Of a stretch of 64,000 nucleotides of DNA, positions 17,292 to 27,756 are shown in pieces (position 1 is the first letter of the stretch; each line of letters starts with the position of its first letter). A program made the position numbers and the translations under genes. This DNA comes from CAMFTQ01 sp051881615. Lineage in GTDB: Bacteria; Bacillota; Clostridia; Oscillospirales; Acutalibacteraceae. The stretch spans positions 32,168 to 96,167 of the forward strand of contig JBJEQF010000029.1 in assembly GCA_051881615.1 (NCBI GenBank), read 5' to 3'. The notes beneath the pieces were generated by a model, which was given only the letters and a program-made list of their open reading frames with translations, had not been told where the DNA came from and did no database searches.

Positions 17292-17747
17292 TTATTTGAT
17301 CAGTTCCTTTGAATTAAGCACGATAGTAACGGGGCCGTCATTTAACAGCTCTACCTTCATATCTGCGCCGAATACGCCTGTCTGAACGTTTTCAATATTG
17401 TTATCTCTTATTCTTTGACAGAAATATTCATAAAGATGCTTTGCGTAGTCAGGCTTTGCGGCGTTTATAAAGTTAGGCCGTCTGCCCTTTCTGCAATCTG
17501 CGCAAAGCGTAAAGTTTGAAATGACAAGAACAGAGCCGTTTACATCAGCAAGCGACAAATTCATTTTATCGTTTTCATCTGTAAATATTCTGAGGACTGA
17601 AATTTTATCGGCTAAAGCATCTGCGTCCTTTTCGCTGTCGCCCTCTTCTGCTCCTAAAAGTATAAGAAAGCCTTGCTGTATTTCGCCCTTTATTTCATTG
17701 CCAACCGTTACCTTTGCGTGGCTTACACGCTGTAAAACTGCTTTCAT
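17292..17747 (-). CDS. dtd: D-aminoacyl-tRNA deacylase
   Basis: 151 residues, full length. It removes D-amino acids (and glycine from tRNA-Ala) from mischarged tRNA. It starts MKAVLQRVSHAKVTV and has the NDGPVT loop. The usual SQ-FTL motif reads SNFTL here, a Gln-to-Asn change next to the active site. It lies 11 bp after relA, the usual order in Firmicutes. Confidence 0.93.
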   Translation of the reverse strand: MKAVLQRVSHAKVTVGNEIKGEIQQGFLILLGAEEGDSEKDADALADKISVLRIFTDENDKMNLSLADVNGSVLVISNFTLCADCRKGRRPNFINAAKPDYAKHLYEYFCQRIRDNNIENVQTGVFGADMKVELLNDGPVTIVLNSKELIK

Positions 17748-17758
17748 ATTTTTAACCC

Positions 17759-19957
17759 TTAATTTCTTGAAATTGATATAATACCGCCTATGTTGCTAAG
17801 CTTTGCCATAATTCCCTTTAAATGGTCAAGTCCGTTGATGTCTATTGTGCAGGTAATTAAAGCCTTGCCGTCGCCTATCTCACGTGAATTGAGCGAATGG
17901 ATAAAGATGTGCATACTTGACAGTAGAATTGTAACATCGGCAAGAAAGCCTGTGCGGTCATATGCAAGTATCTCAAGCGTACATCGAAACGAATCCTTAA
18001 CGTCCGACTCCCAATGGGCATTAACCCAACGCTCGGGGTATTCACATTTGCTGATATCCTGCGGTACGTTTGTGCAGGTTCGTTTATGGATAGAAACACC
18101 GTAGCCTCTTGTGATAAAGCCTATAATGTCGTCACCGGGCAGAGGACTGCAGCAGCCTGAAAACTTAATCAGGCAATCGTCAAGTCCCTCGACAATAACG
18201 CCTGAAACAGACTTTTTCTTTTTCTTCTGCGCTCTTTCGTTTGCTAATGGCGGCTGCTCTGCTTTTACCTCGTACTTTTTCTGATACTCCTCTTTTATGC
18301 GTGGGAGCATCTTCCAAAGCTGTGTTCCGCCGTAGCCGATAGAAGCGTAAAAGTCCTCCATATCGTTGAAATGCCTTTTTGCAATAAGCGGTGCAAAGAA
18401 TTCTGCAAGCTCTGAATCGGAAAGGTGTATGCCGATACGTTTAAGCTCACGGTCAAGCTCCGCTTTACCCTCGACAATGTTTTCCTCTCGCTTTTCCTTT
18501 TTGAACCAGCTGCGGATTTTTGAACGTGCCTCTGATGTTTTTACAATTTTGAGCCAGTCACGGCGAGGACCCTGTCCCTCCTTCTGCGTGAGGATTTCAA
18601 TAATTTCACCGTTGTTTACCTTGTAGTCGATAGGTACAATTCTGCCGTCAACCTTAGCGCCTATCATTCTGTTGCCGACAGCCGAGTGAATTGCATAAGC
18701 CATATCTATAACGGTTGAGCCTAAGGGCAGACTTATCAAATCGCCCTTTGGTGTGAACACAAATACCTCCTCGGAGGTAAAATCGTTTTTGATATTTTTA
18801 ACAATATCGGTAGAATCGTCTGCCTCAAGCTGATTTTCTATCATCTGCTTTATGGATTTTAGGTTTTCTTCCATAGAGCCTTTGCCAGTTTTGTCAATGC
18901 CGAGCTTATACTTCCAGTGAGCGGCGATACCGTACTCTGCTGTGTAGTGCATCTGCCACGTGCGTATCTGAACCTCAAACGGTATGCCCTCTTTGTCAAA
19001 GACTGTAGTATGAAGCGACTGATACATATTAGGCTTCGGCATAGAGATATAATCCTTGAAGCGGTTCGGCAGTGGCTTGAAAATATCGTGAATAACGCCT
19101 AAAACGTTGTAGCAGTCGTTGACTGAATCTACTATTACACGCAGTGCGAAAATGTCGTAAATCTGGTCAAGCGTTTTGCCCTGCATATACGTTTTTCTGT
19201 AAATGCTGTTAATGCTTTTTACTCTGCCGCTGATAAAGACGTTTGGTATAATGTCCTTAGTTCTCTCTAAAATACGTTCCCTAAGTCCCTCAATATACTT
19301 ATCACGTCCCTGTGAGGTAAGAGCAAGCGTTGACTCAATTTCCTCATAGCCTATAGGGTCAAGATAGCGAAGCGACAAGTCTTCAAGCTCATCCTTAACA
19401 GCCTTGATACCTAAGCGGTGCGCAATAGGAGCGTAGATTTCCATATTTTCAAGCGCCTTGTCACGACGCTTTTGCTCCTTCATACATTCGATTGTACGCA
19501 TATTATGAAGTCTGTCGGCAAGCTTTATGATGATTACACGAACATCCTTTGACATTGCCATCAGCATTTTTCTTAAATTTTCTGCCTGCTGTTCCTCTCT
19601 GTTTGAATAGGGGATTTTGGAAAGCTTTGTTACACCGTCAATAAGCAGTGCTACGTCCTTGCCGAATTCCTTTACAATGCGGTCGATTTCAACGGGCGTG
19701 TCCTCTACTACATCGTGCAGAAGTGCGGCGACTATTGAATCGGTATCCATACCAAGCTCAACAAGGATACAGGCTACAGACGTTGGGTGCAGGATATACG
19801 GCACACCCGAAACTCTGCGCTGGTCGCCGTGAGCGTCAAGCGCAAGGTTGTAGGCTCTGTCGATTTTTTCCATATCAAAGCTGTCGCCGCTTCTTTGCAT
19901 AAGCTCTACAAGCTGTTCATAGTCCTGATAGTGAGCAACACTTGAATAATCAGCCAT
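17759..19957 (-). CDS. relA: Bifunctional (p)ppGpp synthetase/hydrolase RelA/SpoT (Rsh)
   Basis: 732 residues with the full Rsh layout. The HD hydrolase domain has HDVVEDT at 81-87 and appears intact. The synthetase domain includes the YQSLHTTVF segment. A TGS domain follows (FTPKGDLISLPLGSTVIDMA), then a zinc-finger/RIS region with CCSPLPGD and a C-terminal ACT domain. It makes and degrades the stringent-response alarmone. The start overlaps the end of recJ by 8 nt. Confidence 0.96.
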   Translation of the reverse strand: MADYSSVAHYQDYEQLVELMQRSGDSFDMEKIDRAYNLALDAHGDQRRVSGVPYILHPTSVACILVELGMDTDSIVAALLHDVVEDTPVEIDRIVKEFGKDVALLIDGVTKLSKIPYSNREEQQAENLRKMLMAMSKDVRVIIIKLADRLHNMRTIECMKEQKRRDKALENMEIYAPIAHRLGIKAVKDELEDLSLRYLDPIGYEEIESTLALTSQGRDKYIEGLRERILERTKDIIPNVFISGRVKSINSIYRKTYMQGKTLDQIYDIFALRVIVDSVNDCYNVLGVIHDIFKPLPNRFKDYISMPKPNMYQSLHTTVFDKEGIPFEVQIRTWQMHYTAEYGIAAHWKYKLGIDKTGKGSMEENLKSIKQMIENQLEADDSTDIVKNIKNDFTSEEVFVFTPKGDLISLPLGSTVIDMAYAIHSAVGNRMIGAKVDGRIVPIDYKVNNGEIIEILTQKEGQGPRRDWLKIVKTSEARSKIRSWFKKEKREENIVEGKAELDRELKRIGIHLSDSELAEFFAPLIAKRHFNDMEDFYASIGYGGTQLWKMLPRIKEEYQKKYEVKAEQPPLANERAQKKKKKSVSGVIVEGLDDCLIKFSGCCSPLPGDDIIGFITRGYGVSIHKRTCTNVPQDISKCEYPERWVNAHWESDVKDSFRCTLEILAYDRTGFLADVTILLSSMHIFIHSLNSREIGDGKALITCTIDINGLDHLKGIMAKLSNIGGIISISRN

Positions 19958-22001
19958 TTACGCATATCCCCTTTAGCTTTTTAATAATAGTTGAGCTTTC
20001 AAGGTCGGCTTTGCCTGATACCTTAGAAAGTGAAATTTTGTAAAAAACAGTGTTTGTCTGTATTTGCGCTAAATTAAGCTTCTTCATAACATTTATGATT
20101 ACTCTTAATTTGCCGTAATTTATATTATTATTAAGCCTGCAAACGAAATTGTCAAGAGTTCCGCTGTAGTTTCCGTTAGTTTTTATGTATCTGTAAACAA
20201 AAGCAAAGTCATCCCTTGACGGCAGAATGTGCTGTGCCTCTTCTTTTGAGATTTTTTTGCCGATTTCAAACGCTTCAAATATCCGCTGTGATTTTATCAT
20301 TTCAAAATTGTCGGAATTTGCAAGCTTTATGTCTTTTATTACAACGGACAGATACAACTTGCTGTTATAATCGTTCACATCAAGCGTTACGGCTAAATCG
20401 ACAACATCGCCCTGTCGAAAGCTGAAGGTGTTAAGCTGTTGTGAAAATCTCATAGCCGTTACGGTGTTGTTATCTCTGCTTAAAATGAGCTTGAGGTGCT
20501 TGCCGTTGCCGACAGGCTGTATGCTTTGGATTGTCATATTGTAAAGGCCGAAAAGCGGAGTCGGGTTTCCGCTGCCGAAAGGCTCCATATATGAAATCTG
20601 CTGTGCAAGCGAAACGTCAAGCTGTGCAGGATTCAGCTTGCAGTCAATTCTTAGCTTTACACAGGGCATTTCAGGCAGATTGTCGGCGTATTCGTTGATT
20701 TCACGGCGGAACTGCTCTATTTTGTCGCAGTCAATGTCAAGACCCGCCGCCATCGGATGTCCTCCGTAGTGATTGAGCAAATCGGCGCAATAGGCTACTG
20801 CATCGCAAAGTGCAAAGCCCTCTACGCTTCTGCCCGAGCCTTTGGCTGTAGCACCGTTTCTTGCAAGCACGATTACAGGCTTGTCGTAGGCTTCCTTTAA
20901 TCTTGATGCAACTATGCCGATTACACCTTGGTGCCAGTTTTCACCATCAATAACAATTACCTTGTCATATGTGATTTTTGGATTTTCTTTTATTGCTTGA
21001 TATATTTTTTCAAGTATTTCTTTTTCAAGCGATTGTCTTTGGCTGTTGTCCTCGCCTAATTCTGCGGCTATTTCTCTTGCTTCATTTTCATCGTCTGTCA
21101 GAAGTAGCGACACGCTCTTTTGAGAAAGTCCCATTCTGCCGCCTGCGTTAATTCTCGGCACAAGCGTAAATGAAACACTGCCTGCCGTGAGCTTTTTGCC
21201 TGTAAGTCCCGATTCGTCAAGCATTGCGGAAATTCCGCTTCGGTCTGTGTTCTCGATATAACGAAGTCCCTGCTTTACAAACACTCTGTTTTCTCCCTGC
21301 AAGGGTACTATGTCGCCGATTGTGCCGAGTGCCGTTATATCTGCGTAATTTTCCATAAGCTGCTGCAAATCGGCGTATTCGCCCTCTATTGCATATACAA
21401 GCATAAAGGCTACACCTACACCCGACATATCCTTAAAGGGAGAGTTGCAGTCAGCCTGATGCATATCGACAACTGCTACTGCATCGGGCAGCTTTTCGGG
21501 CGGTCTGTGGTGGTCGGTGACTACCGTATCTATGCCGAGTGACGATGCAAACGCAATTTCTTCTGCCGCCGAAATTCCGTTATCAACTGTTATTATGAGC
21601 GTTACACCGTCACACGCAATTTTTTCAACGGCTGTTTTGTTCATACCGTACCCCTCGGCTTCTCTTGACGGGATATAATACGAAACGTCTGCGCCTGTAT
21701 CGTAAAGGTAGGAATAAAGCAAAGACGTTGAGGTTACTCCGTCTGCGTCATAGTCGCCGTAAACGCAGATTCTTTCGCCGTTTTCTATCGCTTTTTTTAT
21801 GCGGTCTACAGCTTTGTCCATATCCTTTATCAGAAACGGATCGAACACTGATATTTCATCCGACAAAAAGCTCCTTATTTCATTTTCCTTTGTTATTCCT
21901 CTTATTGATAAAAGCATAGAAAGAAGCATCGGCAGAGAATAATCCCTTGAAATTGCTATTGCCTGTTCTTTATCAAGCTTTGATACTGTCCATTGCTTCA
22001 T
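19950..22001 (-). CDS. recJ: Single-stranded-DNA exonuclease RecJ
   Basis: 683 residues. DHH-family motifs are present: CVYGDYDADGVTS, the VTDHHRPPEKLP motif and the DHHA1 region with GGHPMAAGLD. An OB-like and a C-terminal extension follow. It degrades ssDNA 5' to 3' in recombination and mismatch repair. It overlaps relA at its 3' end and lies 22 bp after recN, making a DNA repair-stringent response run. Confidence 0.95.
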   Translation of the reverse strand: MKQWTVSKLDKEQAIAISRDYSLPMLLSMLLSIRGITKENEIRSFLSDEISVFDPFLIKDMDKAVDRIKKAIENGERICVYGDYDADGVTSTSLLYSYLYDTGADVSYYIPSREAEGYGMNKTAVEKIACDGVTLIITVDNGISAAEEIAFASSLGIDTVVTDHHRPPEKLPDAVAVVDMHQADCNSPFKDMSGVGVAFMLVYAIEGEYADLQQLMENYADITALGTIGDIVPLQGENRVFVKQGLRYIENTDRSGISAMLDESGLTGKKLTAGSVSFTLVPRINAGGRMGLSQKSVSLLLTDDENEAREIAAELGEDNSQRQSLEKEILEKIYQAIKENPKITYDKVIVIDGENWHQGVIGIVASRLKEAYDKPVIVLARNGATAKGSGRSVEGFALCDAVAYCADLLNHYGGHPMAAGLDIDCDKIEQFRREINEYADNLPEMPCVKLRIDCKLNPAQLDVSLAQQISYMEPFGSGNPTPLFGLYNMTIQSIQPVGNGKHLKLILSRDNNTVTAMRFSQQLNTFSFRQGDVVDLAVTLDVNDYNSKLYLSVVIKDIKLANSDNFEMIKSQRIFEAFEIGKKISKEEAQHILPSRDDFAFVYRYIKTNGNYSGTLDNFVCRLNNNINYGKLRVIINVMKKLNLAQIQTNTVFYKISLSKVSGKADLESSTIIKKLKGICVNG

Positions 22002-22023
22002 TTCCGATACTCCTTGTTATGTT

Positions 22024-23685
22024 TTAGCTGTTCTTAATCAGCTGTTTTGCAAAGCTTACGGCTGTTTCGTCCTTGCTGTCACCGCTTATTATTCTTGCAA
22101 GCTCTGCTACTCTGCCGTTGTAGTCAAGCGGTGTTACTGTTGTGTACGTTTTATCCTCTTCAAACTGCTTTTGTATGAGATAATGACTGTCGGCAAAGGC
22201 GGCTATCTGTGCCTGATGTGTGATGCAAAGCACCTGACAGTCTGCTGACGCATTTTTGAGCTTCTGACCTACCTTTTGTGATGCCGAGCCTGAAATGCCT
22301 GTGTCTACCTCGTCAAAAATAAGCGTTCCTGTTGTGTCGTATTTTGTAAGCACCGACTTTATTGCAAGCATCATACGGCTAAGCTCACCGCCCGAGGCGA
22401 TTTTTGAAACAGGCTTCGGCTCTTCACCGGGGTTTGCCGAGATTAAAAGCTCTATTTTGTCAATTCCCTTTTCGTAAAGCTCACACTGCTGTGTGCTTAC
22501 AAAAATTCTCACCTTTGGCATATCAAGGTAAGCCATCTCGCTTTGTACGCTTTGTGAGAAAATTTCAGATACCTTTTTTCTGCTCTGAGATAATTTCTGT
22601 GCAAGGCTCAACGCTTTATCGTATGCTTTTTTACAGCTTTGCTCAAGCTTTGTTTTGTTTTCGTCAAAGCTAATAAGGCTTTGCAGTCTTTCTGTTGCTT
22701 TATTCAAAAAGTCTATCATTTCTTCAGTAGTTGAGCCGTACTTTTTGCTTAGATGATAGAGAATATCAAGCCTTTCTTCAATTTCTTCGAGCCTTTGCGG
22801 ATTGCTCTGCGTGAGCTCTATCTGATTATCCACCTCGTCACAGCAGTCACGAAGCTCGTATGATAAATCAAGCACACGTGAGGCAAGCTGTTCAAGCTGT
22901 GGTGAAAAGCGTGAAGCGTCATTTAAAGAGCTTGCAACATTTTCAAGTGCGTCACACGCTCCTGTGTAGTCATCGTCACCCTCTAAGGCTTGCTTTGCGC
23001 TGTAGAGTGAACGTGCGATTTTTTCGCTGTTGAGCAAAACCATTCTTTCCTCATTTAGCTGTTCAAGCTCGTTTTCACCAAGGTCTGCCTCTGTTAGCTC
23101 GTTTATCTGGTAGGTGAGCAAATCAATCTCGTGCATTCGCTTTGATTCGTCGTCACTTAGCTGTGAAAGCTGTTTTTGATATGCTTTATACTTAGAATAG
23201 GCTTCTGAATAATCTGATAACAGTTGTTGATGACCGCCCATATTGTCGATATAGTTTATATGCAAATCGGGCGACATAAGCTCATAGCTTTCGTGCTGAC
23301 CGTGGATATTTATAAGCTCTGCGCCGATTTCCTTTAGTATAGAAACGGTTGACGGTCTGCCGTTAATTCTGCACGAGTTTTTGCCGCTTTTTGATATTTC
23401 TCTCTGAATAAAAAGAGAGCCGTCCTCGCTCTCGAAGCCTAACTCATTACAAGATCTCAGCACATTTTCAGATACGTTCTCAAACAAGGCGCTGACAAAG
23501 GCTTTTTCTGCTCCTGTTCTGATTAAATCCTTTGATGTACGCCTGCCCAGTACTGCGCAGATTGAGTCAATTATAATACTTTTACCGGCTCCCGTTTCAC
23601 CTGTTAAGACGTTTAGTCCCCTTTTAAAATCTATGCTGATTTTTTCGATTACTGCAATATTTTCAATGTAAAGTGTTGAAAGCAA
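22024..23685 (-). CDS. recN: DNA repair protein RecN
   Basis: 553 residues, SMC-like. Walker A is GETGAGKSI, the central part is a long coiled coil, the signature is KIASGGELSRMMLAIK, and Walker B is LIFDEVDTGISG. It acts at double-strand breaks with RecA. The likely start is TTG, with AGGGGTGAC upstream. It follows argR by 25 bp, an order conserved in many Firmicutes. Confidence 0.96.
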   Translation of the reverse strand: MLSTLYIENIAVIEKISIDFKRGLNVLTGETGAGKSIIIDSICAVLGRRTSKDLIRTGAEKAFVSALFENVSENVLRSCNELGFESEDGSLFIQREISKSGKNSCRINGRPSTVSILKEIGAELINIHGQHESYELMSPDLHINYIDNMGGHQQLLSDYSEAYSKYKAYQKQLSQLSDDESKRMHEIDLLTYQINELTEADLGENELEQLNEERMVLLNSEKIARSLYSAKQALEGDDDYTGACDALENVASSLNDASRFSPQLEQLASRVLDLSYELRDCCDEVDNQIELTQSNPQRLEEIEERLDILYHLSKKYGSTTEEMIDFLNKATERLQSLISFDENKTKLEQSCKKAYDKALSLAQKLSQSRKKVSEIFSQSVQSEMAYLDMPKVRIFVSTQQCELYEKGIDKIELLISANPGEEPKPVSKIASGGELSRMMLAIKSVLTKYDTTGTLIFDEVDTGISGSASQKVGQKLKNASADCQVLCITHQAQIAAFADSHYLIQKQFEEDKTYTTVTPLDYNGRVAELARIISGDSKDETAVSFAKQLIKNS

Positions 23686-23710
23686 GCGTTGTCACCCCTG
23701 TTTTTTATAA

Positions 23711-24160
23711 TCATAAAAGCATTTTCCTAAGCTCTGACACAAGCTTTATTGAAAGCTGATTATTTCTGCAAACGCAGAATATTGTGTCGTCGCCTGCTAT
23801 TGTGCCGAGTATGGCGTCGTTGTTTAATTTGTCAAGTGATGCGCAGACTGCCTGTGCAACTGCGCTGTGCGTTTTGATTACTACGATATTCTGCGCATAG
23901 TCAACAGACAAAACGGACGTGGAAAACAGCGAGATGAAGCTCTCTTTTGCGTCTGTTGTATTTTTTGCTCCTGCCGTGTATTTATATCTGCCGTCTGAAT
24001 CTAACGTTTTTGTCAGGCGAAGCTCCTTTATATCTCTTGAAACCGTAGCCTGTGTTACGTTAAAGCCTTCAAGCCTTAGGTTTTTTTGAAGCTCCTCCTG
24101 CGTATCTATGGCAAGCCTTGAAATAAGCTCAAGGATTTTTGCGTGTCGCTTTGATTTCAT
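23711..24160 (-). CDS. argR: Arginine repressor ArgR/AhrC
   Basis: 149 residues from the ATG at 24158-24160, which overlaps the nadK stop (ATGA) and has GGGAG upstream. The N-terminal winged helix has ELQKNLRLEGFNVTQATVSR; the C-terminal domain forms the arginine-binding hexamer and has GTIAGDDTIFCVCR. It controls arginine synthesis and breakdown genes. It sits between nadK and recN as in many Firmicutes. Confidence 0.95.
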   Translation of the reverse strand: MKSKRHAKILELISRLAIDTQEELQKNLRLEGFNVTQATVSRDIKELRLTKTLDSDGRYKYTAGAKNTTDAKESFISLFSTSVLSVDYAQNIVVIKTHSAVAQAVCASLDKLNNDAILGTIAGDDTIFCVCRNNQLSIKLVSELRKMLL

Positions 24161-25035
24161 CAGCACTCCCTGCCTTTCAGCTTTTCATTGACAAGCTTGT
24201 AAAAGTTTTTTTCTTTTAGTGAAATAAGACTAAGCTCTATATCTGCCCTTCTGATTGAGGTTTTGTAATTTTGCATAAGCCTTATTGAGGTTTGTCCGTC
24301 AATGGTTAAAATGCTTTCGGCTTCCTGTGTGCTGTCTGACAGAACTGTAAGTACAGAGTCCTCGCCGAATACTACAGACCTTGCATAAAGTGCGTGAGGG
24401 CAAATGGGAGTGAGAAGCAAGCACCTCATCTGCGGATCTATAACAGGGCCTCCTGCCGAGAGCGCATACGCTGTAGAGCCTGTTGGAGTTGACAGCATTA
24501 TACCGTCTGCTCTGTAGGCGGCTACCTGTTCGCCCTGCTGGTAAACGGACAAATCGAGTATTCTTGAAAAGCCTCCTCTTGAAATAACAGCTTCGTTTAC
24601 GGCTATGTATTTTTCTGTTTCAAAGCCTTTATCGACAGTTACCTCAAGTAACATTCTTTTGTCAATTTTATAGTCGCCGTTTAATATTTTTATCAGCTGT
24701 GATATTTCGTCGGGTTCAAGCTCTGCGGCAAAGCCGAGCCTGCCCATATTGATACCGATAAGCGGTTTATCATATTCAGCCGCATATTTTGCGCAGTGGA
24801 TAATCGTACCGTCACCGCCGACAACTACGGCAAAATCGCATTTTTGAAAAATATCGCTGTATCTGTCAAAAAAAGCAACGCTTTCGCCGTAGTGCAAAAA
24901 ATCCTTTCTGCAATCGTTATACATAAGTACAGAGGCGTTATTAGAAAGCAGTAAATCGACTATATTCTGACCGCATATTACTGCGTTTTCCTTTGTCATA
25001 TTTAAAATAACAGCGAAATTTTTCATTTTAACCAT
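24160..25035 (-). CDS. nadK: NAD kinase
   Basis: 291 residues. It makes NADP from NAD and ATP. Motifs are GGDGTIIHCAKYAA (GGDGT), the NMGRLGFAAEL loop and the TPTGSTAYALSAGGPVIDP stretch. The ribosome site GGAG lies close to the first ATG; a second Met three codons in (MKNFAVIL) is a possible start. It lies between tlyA and argR. Confidence 0.96.
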   Translation of the reverse strand: MVKMKNFAVILNMTKENAVICGQNIVDLLLSNNASVLMYNDCRKDFLHYGESVAFFDRYSDIFQKCDFAVVVGGDGTIIHCAKYAAEYDKPLIGINMGRLGFAAELEPDEISQLIKILNGDYKIDKRMLLEVTVDKGFETEKYIAVNEAVISRGGFSRILDLSVYQQGEQVAAYRADGIMLSTPTGSTAYALSAGGPVIDPQMRCLLLTPICPHALYARSVVFGEDSVLTVLSDSTQEAESILTIDGQTSIRLMQNYKTSIRRADIELSLISLKEKNFYKLVNEKLKGREC

Positions 25036-25044
25036 TACTCCGTT

Positions 25045-25848
25045 TTACTTGTTAAGATTATTGTGCGAGCTTTCGACAAGCTGTTTTATATCTGTATCTG
25101 TCAGAAGCGTCGGATTCTGACTTTTTCTTATGTGGATTAAATATTCAATATTCCCCTCGGGGCCTTTTATCGGTGAATAGTCAAGATTAAGCACATCAAA
25201 GCCGTTTTCAAGACAAAATGTGCAGATTGACTCTACAACGGTTATATGCACGTTTTTGTCACGGACTACGCCCTTTTTGCCTACATTTTCTCTGCCTGCT
25301 TCAAACTGTGGCTTGATAAGGCAGACTGCCTGTGCGTTTTCTGCCATTAAATTACGTGCAACAGGTAATATGAGCTTTAAGGAAATAAACGACACATCAA
25401 CAGAGAAAAAGTCGATTTCATCGGGTATCTGCTCTTTTGTAACGTACCTCATATTTGTGCGTTCAAGGTTAACTACACGGCTATCGTTTCTCAGCTTCCA
25501 CGCAAGCTGGCCGTAGCCTACGTCTATTGAATACACCTTTTTAGCACCGTTTTGGAGCATACAATCTGTAAAACCGCCGGTTGACGCGCCTATATCCATT
25601 GTGGTTTTGTCCTGCAAAGAGATATCAAAGCAATCCATTGCTTTTTCAAGCTTTAAGCCGCCTCGGCTGACGTATTTAGGCGTTGCACCTCTTACCTCAA
25701 GCTTTACGTTTTCGTCATAAGATGTTCCGCATTTGTCGGCTTTCTGATTATCAACGTAGACAATGCCCGACATAATTATTGCTTTTGCTTTTTCTCTGCT
25801 TTCTGCAAAGCCTTGTTCATAAACGAGTAAATCAAGTCTTTTTTTCAT
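25045..25848 (-). CDS. tlyA: TlyA-family rRNA ribose methyltransferase
   Basis: 267 residues. An N-terminal S4 domain (KKRLDLLVYEQGFAESREKA) precedes an FtsJ-like methyltransferase domain with DIGASTGGFTDCML as SAM loop. TlyA proteins 2'-O-methylate 16S and 23S rRNA. It belongs to the conserved dxs-tlyA-nadK-argR-recN run. Confidence 0.94.
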   Translation of the reverse strand: MKKRLDLLVYEQGFAESREKAKAIIMSGIVYVDNQKADKCGTSYDENVKLEVRGATPKYVSRGGLKLEKAMDCFDISLQDKTTMDIGASTGGFTDCMLQNGAKKVYSIDVGYGQLAWKLRNDSRVVNLERTNMRYVTKEQIPDEIDFFSVDVSFISLKLILPVARNLMAENAQAVCLIKPQFEAGRENVGKKGVVRDKNVHITVVESICTFCLENGFDVLNLDYSPIKGPEGNIEYLIHIRKSQNPTLLTDTDIKQLVESSHNNLNK

Positions 25849-25859
25849 ATTTTCCTCTT

Positions 25860-27722
25860 TTATTTTTCGTCTGCTTTAATAGTGGAATAAATGCCCTCGC
25901 TGTCAAGTGAAAGCTGTTTTAATGAGCTTTTGACTGACGCCTGCACAATAAATTTATCGTCAATGGCAACAACCTTGTAGCTGCCCTTGTAATCAAATCC
26001 TGCAAGCTGACATTCAAACATCTGCGCTGTGCCGCCGTTTAGGATACCTTCTTCAAAGAAATAAATTCTGTTAAAATCACGTGCAAATTTAACTACCCTG
26101 TCGTCAATCGGCTTTATTTTGCAAAGCTTTAATATACAGACGTCAATGCCGTCAGCAAACAGCATTTCCTTAGCCTTGCAAGCCTCAGAAAAAATTCTGC
26201 CGTAGGTGACGATAAGGATTTCTGCGTTTTTATTGCCGTAGATATTGTAGTTTATTCCTGTGCTTGTAAGGTCAGACGGTCTGTATCCCTCACCGCCTCG
26301 TGGGTAACGGACAGCCACAAGGCTGTCGCATTTATAAATTGCCGATTCAAGTGCCAGCTCAAGCTCTTCAAAATAGCAGGGAGAAAAAATCGTGACGTTC
26401 GGAATTGAGTTGAGCATTGAAACGTCAAACACACCCTGATGAGTTTCGCCGTCCTCGCCTACTATTCCCGCCCTGTCAACTGCTAATACAAGGTGGAGCT
26501 TTTGTGTTGCGCTGTCGTGCAGGAGCTGGTCGTAGGTTCTTTGCAAAAATGTGGAGTAAACGGCAAAAACAGGCAGCATACCTCTGCTTGCAAGTCCGCA
26601 GCCGAAGGTTACTGCGTGTTCCTCTGCAATACCTACGTCAAAGAAACGCTCACGGTAGCTTTTTGCAAAGTCGTCAAGTCCTGTGCCGAGCTTCATAGCC
26701 GCCGTTATGGCACAGATTTTGTTATCTTTCTTAGCCATACGGCAAAGCACATCACCAAAGCAGGCTGAAAATCCCTTTGTGCTTGAAAGTGGCTCGCCCG
26801 ACTCAATGTCAAATTTGCCTATACCGTGGAAGTTTTTCGGGTCATTCTCTGCAAAATGATAACCCTTGCCCTTAGTTGTTACAACGTGCAAAAGAACCGG
26901 CTCTTTTTGCTTTTTAACAGCAGTCAGCGCATTGTTAAGCTCGTGTAGATTGTGACCGTCAACAGGGCCATAGTAGCAAAAGCCCATATCCTCGAATAAC
27001 GTATTTTTATAAACGAGCGTCTTAAAGCGTGATTTGCTGTTTACAAGAACACGTCTTATCGGCTGACCTACAAGCGGTGTGTGCATAAGCACCTTGTCCA
27101 TTCTTTGCTTTGTTCTGAGGTAGCCGGGTCTTAGTCTTATCCTTGTAAAATAACGTGCCAATGCTCCCACGTTGTGAGAAATTGACATTTTGTTGTCGTT
27201 TAATATTACAATAAAGTTTTTGTTGTAACGTCCTGCGTTGTTCATTCCCTCAAACGCAAGACCGCCCGAAAATGAACCGTCGCCGATTACCGCTATTGTG
27301 TAGCTGTCGTCACCGCAAAGCTGTTTTGCCCTTGCGATACCGTAGGCGGCTGAAATTGACGTACTGCTGTGACCTGCGTTGAAGTCGTCAAAACAGCTTT
27401 CACTGCGTTTGGGAAAGCCCGAAATGCCGTTTTCTGTGCGGATTGTATCGATTTTGTCAAACCTGCCTGTGAGCATTTTGTGCGTGTAGCACTGATGACC
27501 CACGTCCCAGACTATGCTGTCCTTAGGTGCATTGAACACCTTGTGGAGCATTACCGTAAGCTCGACTACGCCGAGGTTCGGCGACAAATGTCCTCCGTTT
27601 GCCGAAACGGTTTCTACAAGCTTTGCCCTGATTTCTGCACACAGCTTTTCAAGCGTTTCATACGACATTTCCTTTAGGTTGTCGGGTGATTTGATTTTTG
27701 AAAGAATTTCATATGTATCCAT
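25860..27722 (-). CDS. dxs: 1-deoxy-D-xylulose-5-phosphate synthase
   Basis: 620 residues. It condenses pyruvate and glyceraldehyde-3-phosphate, the first step of the MEP isoprenoid pathway. The thiamine-diphosphate site is GDGSFSGGLAFEGMNNAG, with the N-terminal HLSPNLGVVELTVMLHKVF and the central GLASRGMLPVFAVYSTFLQR. It lies between ispA and tlyA, so two isoprenoid genes are adjacent. Confidence 0.97.
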   Translation of the reverse strand: MDTYEILSKIKSPDNLKEMSYETLEKLCAEIRAKLVETVSANGGHLSPNLGVVELTVMLHKVFNAPKDSIVWDVGHQCYTHKMLTGRFDKIDTIRTENGISGFPKRSESCFDDFNAGHSSTSISAAYGIARAKQLCGDDSYTIAVIGDGSFSGGLAFEGMNNAGRYNKNFIVILNDNKMSISHNVGALARYFTRIRLRPGYLRTKQRMDKVLMHTPLVGQPIRRVLVNSKSRFKTLVYKNTLFEDMGFCYYGPVDGHNLHELNNALTAVKKQKEPVLLHVVTTKGKGYHFAENDPKNFHGIGKFDIESGEPLSSTKGFSACFGDVLCRMAKKDNKICAITAAMKLGTGLDDFAKSYRERFFDVGIAEEHAVTFGCGLASRGMLPVFAVYSTFLQRTYDQLLHDSATQKLHLVLAVDRAGIVGEDGETHQGVFDVSMLNSIPNVTIFSPCYFEELELALESAIYKCDSLVAVRYPRGGEGYRPSDLTSTGINYNIYGNKNAEILIVTYGRIFSEACKAKEMLFADGIDVCILKLCKIKPIDDRVVKFARDFNRIYFFEEGILNGGTAQMFECQLAGFDYKGSYKVVAIDDKFIVQASVKSSLKQLSLDSEGIYSTIKADEK

Positions 27723-27756
27723 ATTATTTCTTCCCTATCCCTTGTTTTTATTGTTC